Part shown: positions 10,801-21,868 of the stretch, piece after piece | How the letters are laid out: every line of letters starts with the position of its first letter | Numbering within the stretch: position 1 is the first letter of the stretch | DNA from: Nelumbo lutea | Lineage: Eukaryota; Streptophyta; Magnoliopsida; Proteales; Nelumbonaceae | DNA length: 64,000 bases | NCBI GenBank assembly: GCA_022828595.1 | Contig: JAKGHH010000005.1 | Span: 27,788,193 to 27,852,192, forward strand | Direction: 5' to 3' | Translations under genes and position numbers: made by a program | Notes under the pieces: model-generated | Told to the model about the DNA's origin: nothing | Seen by the model: only the letters and a program-made list of their open reading frames with translations | The model's database searches: none

Positions 10801-12714
10801 TCTTGTCTAGTTGTCAAGACACATGGCTCCAATCTATCTGTGGCTCAAATTGGAAGTAGTTTCTCGTTCCACAAATTCCGACCATTGAATTCATTTTGTT
10901 TTATTTTGTTTTAACCACCCTTTTTCTTCTATTCTTTTTTTTTTTGAAATTTGAAATTTAAATTTGGATTTTAATTTCAAATTTTGATTTTGAAATTTAA
11001 AATCTGAAATTTAAACTCAAATTTGAAGTTTTAAATTTTTTATATTCTCTTTTTATTTTTTATGTTTTTTTATTTGAATTTTGAAATTTAAATTTTTGAG
11101 ATTTAAATTCAAATTTAGATTTTGAAACTGAAATTCTTGAAATTTAAATTCAATTTTGAATTTTTAAAATTAAAAAAAAATGCAAGCAATTCACACATGA
11201 CCTATGGGTTGACCTAGGGTTTCCTAAACAAGTGGTTCAACCAATGTGAATCCTCTTATGTTCACTTGGAATTACACCACTTCCTTTGGTTAGCCAAGTA
11301 AGAGGTGGGGATGTGGGAGGCTCCACTTGCTCTCACAAGGACCTAATTAAGTAACCACAAAACCCGCTTAGGTGTAGTCATTTATCCTCTTTCCTTAGAC
11401 ACCAACCGCCGATTATGGAAAATAATCATAATTTTCCCTAAAATTCAGCACACCTTTGAACCAAATGTGAGGCTCCCTAAAGGATCTTTCCAAATTTTAA
11501 ATTAGGGTTAGGGTGAACTGCACGTGAAGAGTGGTGATTTTGGGGGCAAGGATGGGTGATAAATCCCCACCTTATCTTATTTAAGTTGGATTCCCTTAAA
11601 TGGATTAACGAAACAAAAATGATCAAACAAAATGAATGCAACTAATTACAATGCATGAACAATTATTTCTAAAATGCAATTTAGCAATATAACATAAAAT
11701 AATAAAGCAAACTAATTAAGCAAATAGAATAATTAAAATAATAAAAAAAAACCTAACACATTCACAAATAGCAATGATAATTTAGAAATTAAATAAACCT
11801 ATATGATACATGCTCTAGAAAATGAAACCCTAAATGTTGGGATACAAATGCAAAACTTTTAAAATATTAATATTTTTTTAATTTTTTTAAATTCGAAATT
11901 ATAAATTTAAATTTTAAAATTTGAAATTCAAATTCAAATTCAATTTCAGATTCAGATTCGAATTAAAATTAAATTTAAATTCAAATTCGAAATTTAAACT
12001 CAAATTCAAAAATTTAAACAATTTCCTATTAAATGATTAATTATTCAATTAAATAACTAAACAAAGAATTAAATAAGGCAACAAATAAATATAACAAACA
12101 TCAAATAAACGAATTAATTATGCTAAAAATATTAACAACTACCAAAATAAATTCTAACAAGAAAAGTGATATTCTAAAAATTAAACCGAAAATAAAATAA
12201 ACAAAAGAAAATTATGCGGCAATAAATAAAATAAAATAAATGAAAATAAATGAAAATTTTTTTCTATTTTTTTATCTGAAATAAAAGAAAAACACAAACC
12301 TAATAAGATAGAAATTCGAACAAGAAATTATAATAAAGAAAGAAAAATAGATCTAAAAACAAAACATGAGAGAAATAAAACTAAAAAAATAAATCGGATC
12401 TAAAAAAATTAATTAAAATTTTGAAAACCACTATTGATCCAAGAAAACGAGTTCGAAAATAAAAATAAAAAAATCAAAAATAAAATGGGACGACATGGGA
12501 CGACTACACCTGAAATGCAATCCAATTTTTCTTCTCTTCTCTTCTCTGGTGTAGTCCCACAATGCTCCAGTACCTCACCTTTTGCTATTTCGTCCTGCAA
12601 AATCAAAGAGAAGTAAGAATTAAAATGAGATAATGAATCAACTAATAAAATGAAAATAAAAAAAATAATGAAACAGATTTGGATAAAGCAAATAAAATTT
12701 TTTCTCCATTGCTT
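10801..12714 (-). other. AT-rich gypsy leader / decayed gag region
   Basis: Lies between the primer site and the zinc-knuckle remnant. Two tracts (about 10930-11170 and 11870-12010) are nearly pure permutations of AAATTTGAAATTTAAATTC, a cryptically simple, quasi-palindromic sequence. No gag core domain was recognised. Frames at 12409-12732 are low complexity and not called. Confidence 0.5.
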
Positions 12715-12735
12715 CCCTGACAACGACGCCAAAAA
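12715..12735 (-). promoter_or_regulatory. Gypsy primer-binding site (tRNA-Asp type)
   Basis: On the minus strand it reads TTTTTGGCGTCGTTGTCAGG, close to the TGGCGCCGTTGCCGGGG motif that follows the 5' LTR in Athila/Tat-type plant gypsy elements. It lies immediately inside the LTR end at 12741 and fixes the orientation of the element. Confidence 0.75.
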
Positions 12736-12740
12736 CTTGG

Positions 12741-14100
12741 TGTTGGTGGAAGCATGTTGCTAAGCACTTCAGAACTCTAGTTCAATATTTATAAAAAATT
12801 TCCAATTCTCAAACAAATACAAATGAAGTAAATAGGTGAGAATGGGTCGTATCCACAGAGAAGCAAGGGAAAAACCATTACATACTTAGATCTGGGAAAG
12901 AGAATACAATTGGGAATTGCAGAAAATAAGAAAATAAAACTTATTAATGCTGAAATTAATGGTTCGGAATTAAACAAGACAATAACTAAAATTCAGAAAT
13001 TAACAAAGTACTGAAGTTAACAAAAGAAATAAATAAAAGTGATCCAAAATTCGGATCCAGTGGTGGTTGTTGCAGATTGGCTGAACAACTTGTAGGAACC
13101 CCTCTTGACAAGAACTGGGTGTCCTTCCCCTCTTCAGCCCTTGAACCCCTCGAGACACCTTAGCCTTCAATCGGACAAATTCAGATCTACAAAACAAAGA
13201 AACGAACATGAATTAAATCTAAAAGAGTGCTGAAATAAAAATAACGAAAATGTAAATGAAGAAAAGAAAATAATGGTTGATCAGATCTAGTGGTGGTAGT
13301 TGTAGATTGGTTGAACAGCTCACAGGAACCCCTCCTGACAAAAACTGGGCGTCCTCTCCTACTATAGCCCTTGAACTCCTCAAGAAACCTTAGCCTTGTG
13401 AACTGGGTGAATTGACCAACCCTTTCTCCAGGGCCCCTGGGGTCCTTTTTGTAGAGAAGGATATACACAACTGGGAATAGAGAGAAAGAGGGGGCGGCAA
13501 CTGGGTTTCAGCAAAGTTATGGGCACCCTAGGGTTTCTAATGGAGGGTTAAGATGATTCTGGGTGATCCTAGGGCTGAGAAGAAAAGAAGAGGGTGCCCA
13601 ATATTATTTAGGACTGAGATTTGGGCACCTAGAAATGAATGGAGGAGATTGAGGCACCTAGGGTTGAAAGGTGGAGATTAAAAGAAGTGGGTGGCACCCT
13701 AGAGTGGATGACTATGATATAAGACGGGATGGAGGGATGAGATCTAGTGGTTAGGGGATAAATGGTGAGGATTAGCAATTATGTGGCGCCCTAGGGTTTA
13801 AAAGTTACAAAAAGAGTGCCCAAGAATGAGTGGTTGAGATTAAAAGAGGTGGAGAGTGGAGATTAAACACATAGGGGTGGCTAGGATTTGCTAAGAGTGA
13901 AAAGAATGGGTTAAAATGAGTCCTAGGGTTTGCTGAGGCATGGGGATCATGCTAATATAGTAAGGGTAGAGTTAGTCAATTGTTAACAATAATAGGGGTA
14001 GTGTTAGTCAATTTTCAAACAGTAAGGGTACACTTAGTCAATTAGCTAAACCATAATGGTAGTTTAAGAAATTTACCCTTTTATTTACTACTAGTAAGTG
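12741..14100 (-). repeat. Gypsy 5' LTR with internal duplication
   Basis: Minus-strand LTR whose 3' end (TG on the plus strand at 12741) abuts the primer site. The outer end near 14100 is an estimate. It holds a tandem duplication of ~230 bases (about 13010-13239 and 13240-13469; agtggtggttgttgcagatt at 13059 recurs near 13289). From 13500 to 14045 it consists of degenerate repeats containing gcaccctagggttt and agtcaatt. Open frames within it mirror the duplication and are not genes. Confidence 0.65.
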
Positions 14101-14192
14101 TGCATGTGCCAATTTTTTATGATGAGGATGATTGGGATAGATGTAACTTGGGCGGGTTAGGTTAGGTTGAAGGTCAATCCAAGCCCAACCCT

Positions 14193-14446
14193 CATGGTTC
14201 AAAGTATCAATACATCTATGTGTATTGGTAGAGGTGCATTGGTACTTTAAGCAATACACTTTCTATTTCTTTTTTTTTTTACTTTTAATTTGTTAAATTT
14301 CAGATTCAAGTATAACTATATATTGATTATTTAAAATAAAAAAGGTTTTGCAAAAACACTTGTAAACAGGTGTATTGGGGTCCAAAGATAAGATACGATA
14401 CAATACACCCCATATCAGCTGTAGCATATCGATACTTTGAACCTTG
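14193..14446. mobile_element. Nested 254-bp MITE with perfect 8-bp TSD
   Basis: Bounded by ccaaccct at 14185-14192 and 14447-14454. Tips are CATGGTTCAAAGTATC on the left and GATACTTTGAACCTTG on the right, a near-perfect inverted pair. The CATGGTT start resembles the MITE family at 1503-1746, though the interior differs. It is inserted into the hAT-like element around it. Confidence 0.85.
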
Positions 14447-14639
14447 CCAACCCTATAAGTGCAAACCTTGGGCTCGGGCTTGGCCCAATCCAAGGTTAAT
14501 CCTAACTTTATCAACTCAAGCTCAATTTGAACTTAACACAACTCGGGTTAGGCTTGGGCAGGTTTCAAAGAATTTGTGTATATATTTTTACATATTCATC
14601 TTTTACTAGGCTTTATGACCAATTTAAGAGTAGAATCAT

Positions 14640-14643
<4 letters not shown>

Positions 14644-14683
<40 letters not shown>
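14644..14683. repeat. (TA)n microsatellite
   Basis: About 20 TA units, followed by a short (CA)n run at 14710-14721. Confidence 0.9.
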
Positions 14684-14688
<5 letters not shown>

Positions 14689-15079
14689 ATGTACTTTTAC
14701 ATTTATAATACACACACACACAGAGCATTTTCTCATGTGGGCTCGAGTTGGGTCGAGCCTGAGTTTTTTTGGCCTAGGCCCAACACACAACCTGGAAAAC
14801 TCAAGCCTAACCCATGCAAAAACTCAAGTTGGGTTGGGTTGAGCTCAGGTTGGACATGCCTAAGTTGCACCCCTAATGATGATAGTAAATAATTTGTTTA
14901 AAAAAAATTCCAATTTTCTTATATTTCTATGTCCATAAAAATTATTCTTATTTGTCATACTAATTTTTGTTTAATATGATGAATATATGATATTAGAGAA
15001 GTGCCAAAAATTTTTCTACAATTTTTTTTATATTTTTTATACTTTTGTGCATTTTTATCTTTTTAATAATATATTATTA

Positions 15080-15081
<2 letters not shown>

Positions 15082-15127
<46 letters not shown>
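15082..15127. repeat. (TTA)n microsatellite
   Basis: About 15 TTA units; in one frame it reads as a poly-Leu tract, which is not evidence of a gene. Confidence 0.9.
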
Positions 15128-15129
15128 GT

Positions 15130-15838
15130 ACTTAACTATGACATCAAGGATTATCACATTTTGTTGCTTCACCACCAAATAGAAAAACAACTTCATTTTT
15201 GGGTTTGGTTTTAAATTTTTTGTATTTTATTTCTATCATATCAATAAAAATAATTGTTCTTTATCACACTTATTTTTCTTTAATATGGTTAATTAATATA
15301 TTCAATGAAAGAATAGGAGTTAATACCATAAATATAAGACTTAACGAGAGGGAATTGAATGAGGATAAATGTAGTATATTTTCTGACCTCACAATTATAG
15401 TGAGAGAACAAAATAAAAAAAATATAGCATTTTAGTTAATAATGGGATTCAATAAATGTTACTTAGAGGGATGGGAATGAGGAGAAAAATGATTGTTCAA
15501 GTTACAATTTTGTCCTTATAATTAGTCAAAAGAAAGTTTCACACTATCATTCACACTTTTAATAATAGTATACAGATGCAATCTTCCAAATAGATGGGCC
15601 TTGAAGATTTCTTGATGGGTCTACATCATAATTTGGAAACTAGAGGGCCCAAATAGCCCACTTTTAATTTTAATTATTTAAATAAAGATACATGACCTGT
15701 GGTGGATTCCTAGGGCATCTAGCATTGTTGTCATTTACAATTTGCTTATAAGCATCCAAGGCTTCAATTAGGGGGATGTTTGGAACCGTGGCCATTTTTC
15801 AAAAAAATGGTGCCACATCGGATCCATACAGACATTTC
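15130..15838. other. Intergenic, no gene seen
   Basis: AT-rich sequence up to the start of the copia LTR at 15839. No domain or clear repeat boundaries. Confidence 0.4.
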
Positions 15839-17300
15839 TGTTAGATAGTGTATGCCCTTAGCTCCAATCAGATTGGTGTACCTATTGGCATTTATTGTAA
15901 ATGAATAAAGTGCATAATTGATTCATGTTATATTGGTGTGTTTTTGTGTAATACCCTTAAATTGGACACTTATGAAACTCGTGTTAGTTTAGAATCTTCA
16001 TAGTCGTTGGATTGATCTGGAGGGATTTATCCTACCAATGCTGACACTAATGTGCCATCAAGTTGGTTGGGGTGGCTTGTCTCAGCTACCAGGGTGAGAC
16101 CTAAGGTGCATGTAGTGTGGGTTTTCTTGAAACCCTAAACCGGACCAAATTCTAGTATTGCCGTGGACCTTGGAGATAGATGGGCAAAACTGGAATGTTA
16201 CACCTGACCCCTACACTTGATTATGGTACTGCACTAAGTGTCGGGTTGGGTATCATTGATATGCCAATCAATGACATCCTTTACTGAGTCAAAACCTGGG
16301 TATGTTGGGGCAGTCCGAGAATTCACCTGAGTGGAAGATCACAATGACAGGATCAGCCACTTTGTTGGACAAAGTGAACGAACATGGAATGCACTCTCTC
16401 TGATGGAAACCTAAACTGCTAGCAATGGATTTCAAATGTGTTTGAAATTTGGTTTTGCAAAATATATTTACATATAGAGATATAATTATATATTATGTTT
16501 TCACAAAATGTTTGCAAAAGATTTTAATTCCTGGGATCCATGGGAGTAGAGAGTGTAGCACTGTACCTTGTAGCTGAGGGAGAGGTCCTCTCTTATCGGG
16601 CAGTGTTTGATCATTAAGTGCTGAGAGGTTAAGTGTAAGGCCATTGAGGGTAATACCTGATGGGCTAGTCTTGCATCTGCTCATAGTCCTTGAGTTTTCA
16701 CAATATGGCTCGACCCAATGACCATTTAGTGTAAATGTTGGGCCCATTAAGAGCCCATGGTGATGGACTCAAGGGTTTACTGTGACCTACAATAAATTCG
16801 GCCAGACCTTGTAACAAAGGCAGAGCTGAACCCATGTGGCTGATGTGTAGATCAATTCTAGGATCCCACGCCATACAAAGAGAACCAAACTAGCCAGCAC
16901 TTAATGGGTTAAGTAAGCAATATGACTTAATAGGCCTAAAGCCCATTTCAAACTGGGCTTAAATGGTTTAATTAAATTGGGCCATTCTGGTTTTATAATC
17001 TGACTAGGATTAGCAGTTGGATAAGATAAGTCTTATCAACTTGGGAGTCTAGATCTAAATACAAGATTTAGATTAAGAAATTTCATTCCTAATCAGATTA
17101 TGAAGCTGATCCTAAGGGGATTATAAATAGGAGGCGAATTCCATAGAACGAGCACAATTCTCTTTGCAGTCTTTTTCACTCCCTCGGTTCTTGGTGCCAT
17201 CCCAGTTCGATCTCCACCTACTGGAGTGATCAAGAAGTGTTTTTGATATTGTTTCTTGGTGAAGAAACAATAAGAAGTCGTGCTCACATCGTTCTTTCCT
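15839..17300 (+). repeat. Copy A 5' LTR (3' end deleted)
   Basis: Starts TGTTAGATAG, matching TGTTAGACAG at 35147. It contains the shared gagggagaggtcctctc block near 16575 and a TATA box (ATTATAAATAGG near 17122). Sequence breaks off near 17300 after gtgctcacatcg and continues with leader sequence, removing the last ~400 bases of LTR and the primer site. Confidence 0.8.
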
Positions 17301-20300
17301 ATTTGCGCAAATTACAGTTTCTCTGGGAATTGATTCCCAGTTTTCAGGCGAATGATTTGAAAATTAATTCTTTATTAATATGCAATATATTTAGAATTGT
17401 TCTATTTATATTTCTTGGATTTTGGGTTGTTAATGCGGTGGAGATCGAAATCTTTTATTGGCCCCATGAATCTGTGCAACTACTGCATTCTATTCATTCT
17501 TGGTCTATAAATAATTTTTTTAGATGGAATGTATATGATTTAATTCTAATGTAAATTAATAGAGAAATTAGGTTTTTTTCTATTTTATTTCATTGGAAGA
17601 AGAAGCTGGTTCACGTGAAGGAGAAGATACTTGCGTAGATGAGAAATCTGCAATCTGCGGTTTGTAGAAATCAAATCTGCAAGCTACGACTAATCTTTTT
17701 CTTGCAGGTTTGGATCTACACGAACAACCCATTGTTTTGTTTATTTGTTGATTATTGATTGTCATATATCAGCCATATTTAATTTCAGATCATCTTCTTG
17801 AATTGGATCTTGAATTAAACACCAAACCCTAGACCGATTCGACCCAAATTGGACCAAACTAGTTGGACTGAATCTGTGGTTCAATGGGGGTTGTTCATGA
17901 TGTGTGGCTCATTGTGACACTAGCAAGTGCACTAGCCGTTCAAGTAATAAAGTAGTGAGTGAAGTATCGTTCCCACGAGGATTTAGGAAACAATTACCAA
18001 TACTAAATTGAACATTTCTTATCTGATCAACAAATAAATCAAAACTCTAATGAAAGCTAAGAAATCCTAAATTAAAATCTATCTAAATCATTGGTCCAAT
18101 TGCCTTCAATTCAGGTTAGAAGAGTAAGCAGTAAATGTCAATCTCAGAATTCAGCAATCTATCAATTTGGATCATTTGAATGAATCATGATTGAGCCTTG
18201 GTTTGGTGAAACCCCAAGGTCATGAACAGCCTCTCTCAAGTGCATGTTCATCCTATGCATGAGTGACGGTTCTTCTATCTCTAGCAAGAATCTAATCCCC
18301 ATGCATGCATTTCTTCAAACACTTCTAAGGCATCAATTCAAATCTGAATTGATCACCAACTGAATTGTGCAAGTTATCTCTAACCTTGCACTCAATTCAG
18401 TTCTTGAATAGTAGATCTGAATTCCTAGAGTCTCTCTCAAGCACTCTAGGAATTCCAAGCTGTAGATTAATTCGCCCAATCTGAAAATTGCAGATCTGAA
18501 TTCTCTTTCAAGCAATTCAGATCTTGCAATCTCAGATCTGAGATTTCAGATCTGAGTTTTGAAGGTTAGTTGGCCGAATTAATCTACAATCACACCCTTA
18601 TTCAAGAAACTTCAAATACAATGCATGACCATTTGAATGAATCAAAAAGAATTAGATTGCTGAACTGAAATTTTACAAGCTGAAATACATCAAGGAAGAA
18701 TGGAAACAAGAAGAAAGAAGAAAGAACATATAACTAAGAAACTGAATTCAAATCAAAAGAGAATGAAACTACAAATGATTTATTACAGAAGATCTTTGAA
18801 TCACAAACTCTCAATTCGAACTCACCTTCTTCTTCTAGCTTGCTTGTCTTGAACTTCCTTCAGCCCTTCTTCTTCTTCTTCCTTGCGCCTAGCCTTCTTC
18901 TCTTCTCTTCTCTCAAGGTGGCCGAACCTCTAAGAGTGGGAGAGCCTTCCTCTCAAGCAATTGAACAACTTTCTCCCCTCCTAGAGGCCTCCTTATATAG
19001 TTTTTCAAGGGGGCTCTTGCCCCTTCTTGAAGCCTCTAGAATGGGGTGTATTACACCCCTCATGAACCTTCTAGAGTGCTCCCTCCTTCTCTTCAAGAAA
19101 CTCCTAGAAGTTGCCGCCCCTAGCTCCCTTTGGGCTGCTATTTGGGCTACAACTTAGCTTGCTTTTGAGCTCATGTGGGCTACACTCTAGGCTGTTATTT
19201 GGGCTAAAAATGGGCCTTCCTTGCTGGGCCGAATTCTCCTCATAGCTAGGCTTTATTTTCTGGGGTTTTCTCAAGGAATTCACTTGCTCTTTTTGGGCCG
19301 AAGTGCTCTCTCTTGCTTCCACGACCGGGCTGGACTGAAATTGGTCTTTTTGAACCTTCTTTTCTTGCCTTTTTCCTTCATTTTCTTGGATTGATTATCC
19401 CTGAACTTATTCTTAGCATTAAGCTAAATTAAGGCAAAAATTAATAAAACCGGCATAAAAATCCATGCTAAAGCCCTAAAAAATTATAGATAAATTGTAA
19501 GTTCATCAGTTCACAACCCTAAAATTTCCTTAGTGGGCCGAGGGTTTGATGGCTAATTGCAACATGCAATTTGGCCCACCTCTGTAAAGCCCAGTTTTAA
19601 TTTGTTAAAACTGCTTTAGCCCAATTCAGCATAAATGCTATATGGGCTGAATTGCTCTTTTGCTGTTTGGCCCATATACGTAGATAATATTATGGGCTTT
19701 AAATGGGCTGAAAAGGTTTACAATTTTAATTAAGGGTTTTACAGATGATTAAAATTGATTAGGTCGATTGTGTTTTTTTTTCATGCATGTGATGTATGAT
19801 GTGTAATGTGTTACGTACATGGGCCATAAGCACTTGGCCCATGTTAATTTGATAGTGGCTCTTTTGCACACCATGGCTAAATGCACATCATTTCCATGGT
19901 GTCCATAAGATCATTGGATGATCTCCCTGCTTGATGGGCCACACATCAACTTCCTCCCCAAGAGGAACCGTGCGGAACCCTAGCCATTTAAGGTCCATTT
20001 AAATCTGACTTTGAGAAATCCAATGGGAGTCACTTTGGTTTAACCTAAATAAAACTAGGGCATAATTATCTGTTCCCTCCTGAAAATATAAGTGCATGTG
20101 ATAGGTAGATTCATATGATGAACTCTCTAAAGGCCTTCCATCATTAACATGAAGATGGTCATTCAGTAATGAGGAGATGCACCATAAAATTGGGCTATCC
20201 ATTTACTGTTGGATCTATTGGATCATTTCATAAGATGATAGGCGCATCATAGGCCGATGTGGGAGGGGCTTATCCTAAAATGGAAGACTCTCTCACGGTA

Positions 20301-20578
20301 CCTTGTCTGACAGAGGCCAAAGAGAAAGCTCATAAGATGAGTAGATATGATCCTTCACAGAAGGTGGTAGGGTTATGCAGTTGAAACAGCTGACTCTATG
20401 CATTGTATGTGGTTCCACATTTCCAGAGACATATTTCGCAGTCTCCGTCACTGAGATAGGAGGGAAATCTCTGAGATAAACAAATGGAAATGGAACATAG
20501 ATTAAAATTTATATCTATGTAATGAACATGAATCAATTTAGATTGTGGACTAATAATATGCCTTGCCTTTTATCAAAA
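17301..20578 (+). other. Copy A non-coding leader
   Basis: Aligns with the leaders at 21869-23615 and 29579-31298 once the solo LTR at 17898-19508 is removed. The aligned parts include a ggctttacag-type segment, an inverted repeat around 19818-19843 and a second stem at 19868-19902. No long frame is shared by the three leaders, so it appears non-coding, about 1.7 kb long in the family. Confidence 0.65.
17898..19508 (-). mobile_element. Solo LTR (1.6 kb) with 5-bp TSD
   Basis: Starts TGATGTGTGG and ends TTCATCA, i.e. TGATG...CATCA ends, flanked by the perfect 5-base duplication gttca (17893-17897 and 19509-19513). A minus-strand TATA-like CTATATAAGG (near 18990) indicates orientation. No primer site, polypurine tract or internal genes are present, so this is a solo LTR left by LTR-LTR recombination. 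The conserved gtatcgttcccacgagg block near its left end resembles gypsy-type LTR ends. Open frames inside are LTR noise. Confidence 0.85.
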
Positions 20579-21586
20579 ATGGAAAACAGACAACTCGCCA
20601 AGTTGTTGGACGATAATAAGCTTAAGGGCCCAAATTATGCTGACTAGTTCGATAACCTTATGTTGGTTTCAACATCCGAGAAATTGGACAAGGTTGCCAA
20701 GAACACTTCTCTGGATCGTCCGGGTGATAGGGCTTCTGAAGCACGTAGGAGAGAGTATCAAGAATGGGAAGAGAAGAACTCTCTTGCCCGGTGCTACATC
20801 ATAATCTCCCTCGACAATTCGATACAGAGATAATTTGATTAGATTGAAGTGTCCAAGGATATCCTGGATAGTCTGAGGACCATGTATTAAGAGCAGAATC
20901 ATTTTACTCATCAAAAGGTCTTGAAGTTATTCATGAATGCAAAAATGACCAAGAGACAGATGGTTCATGACCATTGTCTCAAGATGATGGGTTACATTAA
21001 TGAACTAGAGGCACACAGGTCAGGGCTAGATCATGTCACCAAGGTTGATGCCATCCTAAATTCCTTGCCTCCCTCCTTCAATCAGTTTATCATGAATTAT
21101 AACATGAATAAGCTAAATGTCAGTCTTCAGGAACTCAACAAAATGTTGTAGAGGGCTGAAGAACTGATTAAGAAGGGTAAACTGATAGCCATGCTTTTTG
21201 AAGGTGGTAATTCGGGTAAGAAGAGGAGGAGGGCAAAGAAAAAGCCTTAGAAGAAGACTAGCAAGCCGAAAAAGCAGAAAAAGGATAAAGCATCGGATGC
21301 TTGTCACTTTTGTAAATAGACTGGCCACTAGAAGAGAAACTGTCATCAATATCTGGAGACTAAGAAGCAAGGTAATTTCAAATCGTTTATCATAGATACC
21401 AATTTGTTGATCACTTCTGCTTCCTGGTGTATTGACTCCAGGGCTTCAACTCATGCATATAACACATTGTAGGAGTTCAAGACAAGCAGAAGACTGAGTA
21501 ATGGAGAAGTATCGATCTACTTGGGGACTTCTGCAATAGTTGTAGCTATAGCTATAGGAACTGTAGATTTAGATTTTAGAGAATGA
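20579..21586 (+). pseudogene. Copy A gag and protease start (many stops)
   Basis: The frame starts MENRQLAKLLDDNKLKGPNY and follows the gag of copies B and C throughout. Conserved stretches include GDRASEARRREYQEWEEKNS, LKMMGYINELE and MNYNMNKLNVSLQELNK. A CHFCK.TGH.KRNC zinc knuckle (CX2CX4HX4C) is near 21300. The protease start WCIDSRAST is near 21428, where the family has DSGA. Amber stops replace Trp after YAD, Gln after KKP, and Trp inside the zinc knuckle. Gag would form the virus-like particle; this copy cannot. Confidence 0.85.
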
Positions 21587-21587
21587 C

Positions 21588-21868
21588 CACCCTACGTTGT
21601 GTCATCTTCAGTGGGAGTAGTCTTTGGTGATCTCCTTGGGCATGAACACCTTCATTGGGAGTTACTACTACTCTGTATCAGGTATATCTCTCTCTTACCT
21701 TTTGGTTTCAGATCTGGTCTGGTTTAGGGTTCAAGATTGATCATTGAAAATACAATTTTCTAAAATAGGAAATGTGATTCCCACATGGGAGAGAGAGAAA
21801 TTTTTGAAATTTCGCCTGACCTACCTACAGGATTCAGCCATCCATATGATGGATCTCTCATCCCTTTA
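21588..21868 (+). repeat. Copy B 5' LTR remnant and degenerate primer site
   Basis: Begins within the block gtgtcatcttcagtgggagt that lies ~290 bases from the LTR end in copy C, and runs to catatgatggatctctcatc. It is followed at 21870-21892 by a degraded version of the primer site seen intact-like at 29580 (shared gccaggttcaaatct). Confidence 0.75.

Larger units (their letters stand above)
8264..14100 (-). mobile_element. Truncated Ty3/gypsy retrotransposon, minus strand
   Basis: Reading from high to low coordinates the order is: 5' LTR (about 14100 to 12741), primer-binding motif (12715-12735), AT-rich leader, zinc-knuckle gag remnant (10499-10800), protease/RT linker, reverse transcriptase and RNase H. 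It ends abruptly at 8264 where the copia LTR fragment begins. Integrase and the 3' LTR are absent. The primer site resembles the 3' end of tRNA-Asp used by plant Athila/Tat-type gypsy elements, and the RT protein blocks fit the same group. Several frameshifts make it defective. Confidence 0.8.
14127..14875. mobile_element. hAT-like element carrying a nested MITE
   Basis: The right end, reverse complemented, reads TAGGGGTGCAACTTAGGCAT, a typical plant hAT tip; the left end has the related tgtaacttgggcgggttagg. GGGTTGGGTTGGGCT-like repeats lie just inside both ends. I could not settle the target duplication, so the exact left base is uncertain. It contains the MITE at 14193-14446 and a (TA)n tract. 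No transposase was seen. Confidence 0.6.
15839..21586 (+). mobile_element. Tork-like copia relic, copy A (LTR, leader, gag)
   Basis: Begins with the LTR start TGTTAGATAGTGTATGCCC and runs through an incomplete LTR, a leader interrupted by a solo LTR, and a stop-ridden gag. It stops abruptly after the protease start, at 21586, where the 3' end of another copy's LTR begins. The LTR end and primer site are deleted: at about 17300 the LTR jumps directly into leader sequence. Confidence 0.8.

Noticed and set aside
13000..13468. Two similar minus-strand frames resembling a duplicated gene
   Set aside because: They are the two units of the 230-bp duplication in the gypsy LTR; the peptides have no domain.
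15058..15214. Poly-Leu membrane peptide
   Set aside because: It is the translation of a (TTA)n microsatellite.
18333..19322. Several open frames in the leader of copy A
   Set aside because: They lie within the solo LTR (17898-19508), whose ends and duplication are clear.
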